Positions 15,594-21,703 of a DNA stretch of 56,802 bases are shown piece by piece. The DNA lies in the NCBI GenBank assembly GCA_030826265.1, contig JAPJOH010000016.1:1-56802 (forward strand), in the 5' to 3' direction. The number at the start of each line of letters is the position of its first letter. The first letter of the stretch is position 1. This stretch comes from Collinsella aerofaciens (GTDB lineage Bacteria > Actinomycetota > Coriobacteriia > Coriobacteriales > Coriobacteriaceae). The position numbers were made by a program, and so were the translations under genes. The notes beneath the pieces are model-generated. The model did no database searches. It saw nothing but the letters and a program-made list of their open reading frames with translations, and had not been told where the DNA came from.

Positions 15594-16419
15594 ATACCTT
15601 CGCCGTCCGTGCCGCCGAGAGCAGTGCGCCCAAATCGGCCTGGATCGCCTCTGCCTTGCTTCCAAGCTGCAGCGGCGCCGAGTCGCCCGAGATGTTTACG
15701 CTTAACAGGTGCGCATCCGGCAGCTTTGCGGTCATGCTCCAGAACGGGAGCGTGATGATGCCAGGGGTCATCTCGCCCACTCCGAGCTCCAGCAGCAGCA
15801 CGCGGCTACTACCGCGCTCGCGCACGAAGTGCTCATATCGTTCGAGGCCCTCGCGCCATGCCGTGCCCTGCAAAAACGTGTCGTCGCGCACCCACGGCAC
15901 AAACTGCCAACCGCAGTGCGGGCATCGGGGGACATCCTCGCTGCGGATCTCGAACCCCGCCATGCCTGCGAGCATGCGCTCGACGTAGGGACTCGCATCG
16001 AAGATCTCGTCGCAGCATGGTTGCTTGCACTGAAGGTGCGCGAAGCTTCCCTGATAGTTGCAGATACTCTCGGCAGGAAACGTCTTCTCGACCTGGGTGT
16101 CCACATTGGTGCTCAGGATGAAATAATCCTTATGGCCGATGAGGGACCGCAGGTCGAGATAGGGTTGTGAGGCCGGCTCGCGCAGCATGAAATCGATGTA
16201 TCGCGCGTAGTAGGCCCATTGCTGCTCGAGGCTGGGGTAGAGGTGGTAGAAGCCGTCGAAAAGGCTCTTGAAGCCAAAGGCTTGCTGCCAGTCCGCCATT
16301 CCGGCACGCGTCATGCCCGCGTGGTTGTAATGGTTGAACCCGGCGGCGCTCGACATGCCCGAGCCGATGCCGACGATGATGGCGTCGGCATCGTCGATAA
16401 GGCTTCGAAGCCTCATTGC
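15568..16419 (-). CDS. SIR2-family protein, SirTM-like, third gene of the operon
   Basis: A 283-residue Rossmann-fold NAD-binding protein. GIGSGMSSAAGFN at residues 16-28 is the SIR2 nucleotide loop, and STNVDTQ has Asn104 and Asp106 of the NxD motif. The segment that normally reads HG with the catalytic His is NYQGSF, with Gln122. A four-Cys zinc ribbon is present (Cys130, Cys134/135, Cys165, Cys168). Replacement of the His is a feature of SirTM, the macrodomain-linked sirtuins that ADP-ribosylate lipoylated GcvH-like proteins, but no macrodomain, GcvH or LplA gene is nearby. The ATG at 16419 behind AGAAAGAGAAGC is preferred to one 21 bases upstream that would overlap the previous gene. Confidence 0.75.
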   Translation of the reverse strand, partial: AMRLRSLIDDADAIIVGIGSGMSSAAGFNHYNHAGMTRAGMADWQQAFGFKSLFDGFYHLYPSLEQQWAYYARYIDFMLREPASQPYLDLRSLIGHKDYFILSTNVDTQVEKTFPAESICNYQGSFAHLQCKQPCCDEIFDASPYVERMLAGMAGFEIRSEDVPRCPHCGWQFVPWVRDDTFLQGTAWREGLERYEHFVRERGSSRVLLLELGVGEMTPGIITLPFWSMTAKLPDAHLLSVNISGDSAPLQLGSKAEAIQADLGALLSAARTAKVFKPPCQSL

Positions 16420-16427
16420 TTCTCTTT

Positions 16428-17126
16428 CTAGAGGCGGCATCGGGCGATCTCCTCAAAAGCCGGGGCCATATCGCCGTCAACGAGAATCGTCTCGCACGAT
16501 GCATCGGGCGCCAAGGCCTGACTGTAGTTGAACACAATGTAGGTGGCGTGCTCGCAGGCGCTTGCGATTTGGGCGAGCATGCGCTTTATGATGCCGTTGC
16601 GCAGCCCCACGCCAAGCTCGAGAATGACAACCCTGTCATTGCGATGGACTTGCACAAGGCGTGCGAGTTCTTCGAGCTGGGCTGTAGCGAGGGCGTCTGG
16701 ATGGGCGAGACGCCGCTCGTCAATCGACGTGCGTATGCTCCCCTCCTTTTCGAGCACGCTGTTCTCGTTGAACCCTGCACGTGCGAAGTGTCCGTCGATA
16801 TTGCACGTGATCACGAAGGTGTCAGCGTGCTCCGTAAGATGCCGCAGCCTGTTCATGAGCGGGCTGGGCTCATACTTGACATACTCCTTTTGATGGAACC
16901 GCTCGGCCCATCGGCGTCGCACGTTTGCATCCGGAGAGGCGAGCCCCTGCAGTATGCAGCCGATGCCATCAGCATGGGCGAGGTCCCCGTACGCCTCTCG
17001 GAAATGGGCGTCGGCGCAGAAGAGATTGAGCCCCTCCGCCATGTCGAGCCCGTTGCTGGCGCCGATGATGACAAGATCCGCCTCGGAAAGTGCCCTGCCT
17101 ATGCGAACTGCTTTCGCCGTCTCCAT
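16428..17126 (-). CDS. Degenerate SIR2-like protein, second gene of the operon
   Basis: A 232-residue relative of the flanking genes: GASNGLDMAEGLN near residue 22 replaces the nucleotide loop, TCNIDGH gives the NxD motif at about 109-111, and LELGVGL near 175 matches the late strand shared by all three proteins. At the catalytic position the text is EKEGS, so neither His nor Gln is present, and the zinc-ribbon insertion is missing altogether. It may be a regulatory or structural partner of the other two rather than an enzyme. It starts 3 bases after its upstream neighbour and ends 8 bases before the next, so the three are one transcription and translation unit. Confidence 0.65.
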   Translation of the reverse strand: METAKAVRIGRALSEADLVIIGASNGLDMAEGLNLFCADAHFREAYGDLAHADGIGCILQGLASPDANVRRRWAERFHQKEYVKYEPSPLMNRLRHLTEHADTFVITCNIDGHFARAGFNENSVLEKEGSIRTSIDERRLAHPDALATAQLEELARLVQVHRNDRVVILELGVGLRNGIIKRMLAQIASACEHATYIVFNYSQALAPDASCETILVDGDMAPAFEEIARCRL

Positions 17127-17129
17127 GCG

Positions 17130-18095
17130 CTACCTCCCCAGCGTCTTGCGCACGTCGGCGAGCACGCCGGCGATGTCGGCTCGAACGGCGAGTCCCCGGT
17201 CCTCGATCGCGCGGGGGAGAAACTGCGTCTTGTTGTTTACGGCGATGTAGCCGGCCTGCGGCAACTGCGCTGTGAGGGCCCAGAACGGCTCCTGGATAAA
17301 CGCGAGCGTCATGCGGCCCACGCCCAGCTCAAGGAAGAGGATCCTCTGTCGCGCGTGCGCGTCGAGCCAGTCGGACACCTTGTGGTACTGCTCCTCGTAG
17401 AGCTCGCCCTGCAGGAAGTTGCCGTAGCCGCGAACCCAAGGGAACGCCTCTGCCCCGCAGTGCGGGCAGCGTGGCACGAGTTCTGTCGGAACCTCTAGGC
17501 CGTCTCCCATGGCCTCTACCATACGAGAGACCGGCTCGATGGCGTCCCATACCTCGTCCGTACAGCAACGGGAGCACTGGAAGAAGCGGTGGTCGCCTTG
17601 GATTTCTGCCACCTTCTCCCAAGGGTAGATTTTCATGAACTGCGTGTCCTGGTTGGTGGTGAGAACGAAGAAGTCTTTCTCGGTAAGAATGGCGTCGAGA
17701 TCTTTGTAGGGCCCGCGCAACGGGGCGTTGAGCGTGGTGTCGAGGAAGGTGGCAAGGTAGCCCCAGCGCGACTCGGCGGTGGGCCAGCGGTAGGACGACC
17801 CTTCAAAAGCGCCTCTGAAACCGTAGCGCTCGGCGAATTTGCCGAAATGCCTGCGATAGGTCGCGTTGTCCTCGTAGTAGAAGTCGCCGCCGCTCGCCGC
17901 GGAGAGCCCGGAGGCCCCGCCTACAAGCACGCAATCGGCTTCATCGATCATGCGGGCAAACGTTTCGATTTGCTGGTCGTAGGGCTCGGGCTCGCGGGCA
18001 CTCAGTTCATAGGGCGTGCCGCCGGTGCGGTAGGCGGCCTGATGGGAAAACGATTGGTTGGTGAGTTCGATAACGAGCCGCTCGTATAGAGTCAC
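17130..18095 (-). CDS. SIR2-family protein, SirTM-like, first gene of the operon
   Basis: About 321 residues. GGASGLSAASGG near 59-70 is the nucleotide loop, TTNQDTQF has Asn148 and Asp150, and AEIQGDHRF has Gln166 at the catalytic His position. The zinc ribbon is CSRCC at 174-178 with CPHC near 212. I chose the GTG at 18095 because AAAGAGAG lies 7 bases before it; longer starts run into the divergent TetR promoter region. About 45 residues more than its partner precede the Rossmann core. It begins the three-gene operon and is divergent from a TetR-family gene. Confidence 0.75.
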   Translation of the reverse strand: MTLYERLVIELTNQSFSHQAAYRTGGTPYELSAREPEPYDQQIETFARMIDEADCVLVGGASGLSAASGGDFYYEDNATYRRHFGKFAERYGFRGAFEGSSYRWPTAESRWGYLATFLDTTLNAPLRGPYKDLDAILTEKDFFVLTTNQDTQFMKIYPWEKVAEIQGDHRFFQCSRCCTDEVWDAIEPVSRMVEAMGDGLEVPTELVPRCPHCGAEAFPWVRGYGNFLQGELYEEQYHKVSDWLDAHARQRILFLELGVGRMTLAFIQEPFWALTAQLPQAGYIAVNNKTQFLPRAIEDRGLAVRADIAGVLADVRKTLGR

Positions 18096-18238
18096 TTGAT
18101 ACTCTCTTTCAACTACAATGAACAGGTGTCTATAAAAAGTATCAATGTTGATTTGCGTCAGAGCAATGAACAGTTTCGAGCTGCTGTCGATAAACGAGCG
18201 GCTTCTGGATATTGTTGAGCGCTGCAATTGGAGGGGCC

Positions 18239-18796
18239 ATGGAATCGGGGAAGATCGATCGTCGCCGACGCTACACGCTCTCGGTTATACGGGAGGCGTT
18301 CTTTGCGCTGCTGGCCGAGGTCGGCTTCGCGAAGATGACGGTGGCGGATATTTGCCGCTGCGCCGATATCAACCGCGGCACGTTCTATTTGCACTACGAG
18401 GACAAGTTCGCACTGCTCGACGCACTTATCGACGAGGCCCTGGCAGCGGCGCCCCCACTCGAGGGAACGGGGGCGGGGGCCCTCTGCCAGCGCCCGCCGG
18501 CAAACGATGACTATTATCTGCTCTACTCGGATGACGATGCGTACGCCCGGGTGGCGCAGCGCGTCGTCGAGCGCGGCGCTGAGCAGATGGTCCCCTCTAT
18601 CATGGAGAAGACCGGGCTTTCGCGCGAGGACGCCTATCTGCTCTTCGTCCACAACGTCCAGGGAAATCTCGCGGTCAACCGCCTGCTCGGTTGGAGGCGA
18701 GGGCCCGAGTTCGCCCACGCCCAGGAGCTGCTCAGCGCCTATTCCGAAGGAGGCATGCGGGCGGTATCGGCCCCTTGTGCGCTGATCGCGAATTAG
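18239..18796 (+). CDS. TetR-family transcriptional regulator
   Basis: 185 residues, with a TetR helix-turn-helix at about 12-58 (AFFALLAEVGFAKMTVADIC, then INRGTFYLHYEDKFALLDAL), and a variable ligand domain similar to the YcdC/TetR_C33 type. The ATG at 18239 follows TTGGAGGGGCC. It is divergent from the triple SIR2 operon and is the obvious candidate to repress it. Its 3' end overlaps the convergent cupin gene by 4 bases. Confidence 0.9.
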   Translation: MESGKIDRRRRYTLSVIREAFFALLAEVGFAKMTVADICRCADINRGTFYLHYEDKFALLDALIDEALAAAPPLEGTGAGALCQRPPANDDYYLLYSDDDAYARVAQRVVERGAEQMVPSIMEKTGLSREDAYLLFVHNVQGNLAVNRLLGWRRGPEFAHAQELLSAYSEGGMRAVSAPCALIAN

Positions 18797-19146
18797 AACA
18801 TGATAGCGTCGTCGGCCGTGAAGGCATCAAGGGATCCCTGCTTGACCTGAATGCAGACGTATGTGATGCCCGAGTCGGATGCGGCGCGGAACTGACGGTG
18901 TGCGGCGGGGGAAATGCGCAGCCAGTCGCCGGCTGCAAGCTCGATTTCCTCACCGTCAATCGTAACCGAGCCGGCGCCTTCGAGCACGCCGTAGATTTCC
19001 TCGTTTTCCTTGTGTGCATGGACGAACGGAACGCCAGCGCCGGCGGGAAGATTGTTGACACTCACCTCTGCCCCGGTAAGCCCGAGCACTTCGTGCAGCT
19101 CGACACGGCTCTCATTACCGATGTGGGTCTTTGCATAATTAGCCAT
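18793..19146 (-). CDS. Small single-domain cupin
   Basis: A 117-residue cupin barrel with both motifs: PFVHAHKENEEIYGVLEG at about 40-57 and AGDWLRISPAAHRQFRA at about 71-88. Such small cupins bind a metal or a small ligand; the activity is unknown. The ATG at 19146 follows AGAGAGGAACC. It is divergent from an HxlR-family regulator, with a perfect palindrome in between, and is therefore probably its target. Confidence 0.85.
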   Translation of the reverse strand: MANYAKTHIGNESRVELHEVLGLTGAEVSVNNLPAGAGVPFVHAHKENEEIYGVLEGAGSVTIDGEEIELAAGDWLRISPAAHRQFRAASDSGITYVCIQVKQGSLDAFTADDAIMF

Positions 19147-19230
19147 AATGGTTCCTCTCTTTGGGTTGATTTACCTTGCAGGCATCTCCTGCGTGAGCTA
19201 TATTCAACGCGAAGGCGCATGCAAATACGA

Positions 19231-19256
19231 GTACGCACATATTTGTAACTGCGTAC
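19231..19256. promoter_or_regulatory. Palindromic operator for the HxlR-family regulator
   Basis: GTACGCA at 19231-19237 and TGCGTAC at 19250-19256 are perfect inverted arms with a 12-base AT-rich centre, in the gap between the divergent cupin and HxlR genes. HxlR dimers bind such GTAC-containing dyads. Confidence 0.65.
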
Positions 19257-19273
19257 TTTTTTGTGAAACCGGT

Positions 19274-19624
19274 ATGGTCAAGGAGGTTGGGTCTCCCGTG
19301 GTGGCGAAAGAGGAGCTTCCGGAGTGTCCGGTCGCAACGGCGGTAGCGCTCATTGGCGGCAAGTGGAAGCTGCTCATTATCCGTAACTTGCGCGTACGCC
19401 CCTGGCGTTTCAACGAGTTGCGCCGCGACCTTGAGGGAATCTCTCAGAAGGTGCTTACCGACAGCCTGCGGCAGATGGAGGATGATGGGCTGGTCTTTCG
19501 CCACGACTATGGCGAGAATCCTCCCCGCGTTGAGTATGGCCTTACCGAGCTCGGCCGCCAGATGATGCCCGTCGTGGACTCGCTGGCAGACTTCGGCGCT
19601 TATTACAAGACGGTCGTTTCGTAG
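19274..19624 (+). CDS. HxlR-family transcriptional regulator
   Basis: About 110-117 residues of winged helix: CPVATAVALIGGKWKLLIIR near the N terminus, FNELRRDLEGISQKVLTDSL as the recognition part, and VEYGLTELGRQMMPVVDSL near the end. The single Cys in the ECPVATA segment is where redox-sensing members carry their sensor Cys. The start is uncertain: ATG 19274 has no binding site, whereas GTG 19298 has AAGGAGG 11 bases upstream. The longer frame to 19148 would run through the operator and is rejected. Confidence 0.88.
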   Translation: MVKEVGSPVVAKEELPECPVATAVALIGGKWKLLIIRNLRVRPWRFNELRRDLEGISQKVLTDSLRQMEDDGLVFRHDYGENPPRVEYGLTELGRQMMPVVDSLADFGAYYKTVVS

Positions 19625-19723
19625 CGGACACGCTGCTTAGGGGGCGGAGAACCGCTACGAGGGTGCTAACGAAAACCTGTCCCGAATCATCGTGCGCCTG
19701 CGGCATGAAGAAGGGAGATTCTT

Positions 19724-20254
19724 ATGAATATCGTTGTATTGAGTGGTAGCCCGCGCAAGGGCGCCAATACCGACACCATGGTCGAGGCGTTTGCCGAGAC
19801 CGCGCGCGAGGGCGGCAATACGGTCGAGGTCATCCGCGTTGCAGGCAAAAAGATCGCCGGCTGCTTGGGATGCCAGTACTGCTTTACCCATGAGGGCGCC
19901 TGTGTGCAGAAGGACGATATGGCCGACGTGATCGAGTCACTGAAAGGCGCCGACATGGTTGTCTTCGCCTCGCCAATCTACTGGTTTGATATCACCGCGC
20001 AGGAGAAAGCCGCCATCGACCGCCTGTACGCCTTCGGCGCCACGGGCTTCCCGTTCACCAAGACGGCCCTTTTGCTCGATAGCCACAGCGAGGGCGTCTA
20101 TGATGCGGCGATCGCTATGTACAAGTCCGCATGCGCGTACTGCAAGTGGGAGGACCAGGGTATTGTCACCATCAGCGGTATGACCGAGCGCGACAGCATG
20201 GCCTCCTCGCCCAAGTTGGAAGAGGTGCGTGAGCTCGCTCGCAAGCTCGCCTAA
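19724..20254 (+). CDS. Flavodoxin-family NADPH-dependent FMN reductase
   Basis: 176 residues opening with MNIVVLSGSPRKGANTD, the FMN phosphate loop. Two Cys motifs, CLGCQYC at about 47-53 and CAYC near 143, are typical of the iron-sulfur-flavoprotein-like subgroup of this family, although a complete cluster motif is not evident. It is cytosolic and probably reduces quinones or disulfides. The ATG at 19724 follows AAGAAGGGAGATTCTT. It stands after the HxlR gene and may be controlled with it. Confidence 0.85.
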   Translation: MNIVVLSGSPRKGANTDTMVEAFAETAREGGNTVEVIRVAGKKIAGCLGCQYCFTHEGACVQKDDMADVIESLKGADMVVFASPIYWFDITAQEKAAIDRLYAFGATGFPFTKTALLLDSHSEGVYDAAIAMYKSACAYCKWEDQGIVTISGMTERDSMASSPKLEEVRELARKLA

Positions 20255-20267
20255 GGACAAGAGGAGC

Positions 20268-20331
20268 GCATGGCAATCAGCGTTGGCGGAAAGCCTACCT
20301 CCCTTACCAAGAGGAATGCTGATTGCCATGC
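20268..20331 (+). terminator. Long-armed inverted repeat with an embedded 31-codon frame
   Basis: GCATGGCAATCAGC at 20268-20281 is repeated exactly in inverse at 20318-20331, with 36 bases between. It may end the FMN reductase transcript, though the T-run is absent. The left arm contains an ATG (20270) behind AAGAGGAGCGC, opening a 31-codon frame (MAISVGGKPTSLTKRNADCH...) that ends at 20365, so a small coupled gene is possible but unproven. Confidence 0.45.
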
Positions 20332-20361
20332 GTTGATGCTTCCGCGGACAATTCCGGCGTG

Positions 20362-21456
20362 CTAAAACGCCTTCTCGTTCAAGAATTCCCTGAACGCGGG
20401 GATGTCAAAGCCAACGAGACCACGCCCTCGCTCTCCGATGACGCCGTCCTCGAGGAGGCGGCGCTTGTATTGGCTTGCATAGTTGCTTGCGACGCCCATA
20501 CGCTTGGCTATCTCCGAGACCCTGCTGGGGCCAGAATCGGGCAGCATCGCGAGCAAAAATTCAATGTCTTTATCGGAAAGCTCCCGATAGGTCGTTTCGA
20601 GAATGCGATCGCGCAGTTCCATGCGGGCAAGCAGAGAACCCTGCTGGACATCAGATGCGCTGATTTTGGGCGAGCTCTTCGAAACATCCCATGTGCGATA
20701 TCCGACGAGCTGCATCATATAGGGAAATCCGTCGACGGCCTTCACGGCATCCTCGAGCGCTTCTGGCGTGATTGAGCGGCCTCCGGCCTCAACGGTTTTG
20801 CGGAATGCGTTTGCAATTTCAACGTCAGTGATTCGTCCTAACTGATGATATTGGGAACGCCTGAGGAACGAGACGGAATCGTTACGCAGCAACGCCGATA
20901 CTTTGTAGGGCAGTCCTGCCATGAGTAGGGCAACTTTTTTACCTTCGCGTACAAAGTGCTGGTAAACAGAGGCAAATTGAAGCATTTCTTCGAGATCGAC
21001 GGTGACTTCATCGATGGTGATGAGAAGTCCGATGTCATGTTTTTCGAGTTGCTTAAAGATGCCATTCATGCGCGTGCGCCAGTTGCCCTGAGCCTCTTGA
21101 GCATATGTCCAATCGATGCCCACTGGGCCAATTTGAACACCGTTTATGCGCGCGTGAGGCTGTGAGAGGTAGCTATCTGCGGCTTCTTTGGTTCGCTCGA
21201 TAATATCTTCGAGCATGCCTGGCATGGCGGAGACATTTGCTGCGATCCAGCCGTGTTCAAGCGCCGTTTCTGAAAGGAGCGAGAGAAGCGCCGTCTTGCC
21301 CGTTCCCCTTGCGCCAGTAAAAATGGTCGACAGGTTGGGATCTCCCGGGCCGTTGATAAAGCCACGGTTGATGTCACGCAGGATATGCTCGCGACCCGCT
21401 AGAAAGGGAGGGACGCTTCCGAACGTCGGGGTAAAGGGGTTCTTGCTGTACTCCAT
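20362..21456 (-). CDS. AAA ATPase with C-terminal winged helix (ORC/Cdc6-like)
   Basis: 364 residues. The N-terminal PPFLAGREHILRDI and P-loop GARGTGKTALL (near residue 50) begin a STAND/ORC-type ATPase domain; Walker B is LLITIDEV near residue 146. The C-terminal 60 residues form a winged helix (PSRVSEIAKRMGVASNYASQ, then YKRRLLEDGVIGERGRGLVG). Such proteins are often annotated only as ATP-binding proteins; the DNA-binding end suggests self-regulation or partition-like activity. The ATG at 21456 behind AAAGGAGCTACC is chosen over a longer frame that would read through the iterons. Three exact 17-bp repeats lie directly upstream. Confidence 0.8.
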   Translation of the reverse strand: MEYSKNPFTPTFGSVPPFLAGREHILRDINRGFINGPGDPNLSTIFTGARGTGKTALLSLLSETALEHGWIAANVSAMPGMLEDIIERTKEAADSYLSQPHARINGVQIGPVGIDWTYAQEAQGNWRTRMNGIFKQLEKHDIGLLITIDEVTVDLEEMLQFASVYQHFVREGKKVALLMAGLPYKVSALLRNDSVSFLRRSQYHQLGRITDVEIANAFRKTVEAGGRSITPEALEDAVKAVDGFPYMMQLVGYRTWDVSKSSPKISASDVQQGSLLARMELRDRILETTYRELSDKDIEFLLAMLPDSGPSRVSEIAKRMGVASNYASQYKRRLLEDGVIGERGRGLVGFDIPAFREFLNEKAF

Positions 21457-21465
21457 GGTAGCTCC

Positions 21466-21520
21466 TTTGCAAGTTTTGCTAATTTTTGCAAGTTTTGCTA
21501 ACTTTTGCAAGTTTTGCTAA
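21466..21520. repeat. Three 17-bp iterons with 19-bp period upstream of the AAA ATPase
   Basis: TTTGCAAGTTTTGCTAA occurs exactly at 21466-21482, 21485-21501 and 21504-21520. The spacing of 19 bases is not a whole number of helical turns, so successive sites would rotate around the helix. They occupy the 10-64 bases before the ATPase start codon and are likely binding sites for its own winged helix. Confidence 0.75.
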
Positions 21521-21559
21521 CGACTGACCAAAGGGTATCGAAGCAGTGACGCTGACATT

Positions 21560-21611
21560 TTTTACGCAGAAAAATAAGCAGAAATCAATTTATCTGCGTT
21601 AAAAAATAGTT
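21560..21611. promoter_or_regulatory. AT-rich dyad in the ATPase upstream region
   Basis: TTTTTTACGCAGA (about 21560-21572) faces TCTGCGTTAAAAAA (about 21594-21607), with an extra GCAGA in the middle. It lies between the iterons and the topoisomerase terminator, so it belongs to the ATPase promoter region or is a further protein-binding site. Confidence 0.45.
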
Positions 21612-21616
21612 GAGAA

Positions 21617-21669
21617 GAAAAACGACGAGTCCCGGGCGCAATGCCGTTGCGTTCCGGGCCTCGTCGCTT
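21617..21669 (-). terminator. Terminator of the topoisomerase operon
   Basis: Read on the minus strand, GCGACGAGGCCCGGAACGCA and its partner (TGCGCCCGGGACTCGTCG) form a long G+C-rich stem with a short loop, followed by TTTTTC. It lies about 35 bases past the stop codon of the A subunit. Confidence 0.75.
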
Positions 21670-21703
21670 TGCGAAGTATCTAACGATCTCGTTGCCGTGG
21701 TAC

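Noticed and set aside
16428..17126. Middle SIR2-like gene as a simple frameshifted pseudogene
   Set aside because: Its frame is intact, start and stop are tightly coupled to both neighbours, and core strands are conserved; only the catalytic residue and zinc ribbon are missing.
18096..18227. Longer start for the first SIR2 gene
   Set aside because: The added residues are basic and unrelated to the family and would overlap the divergent TetR promoter; GTG 18095 has the better ribosome binding site.
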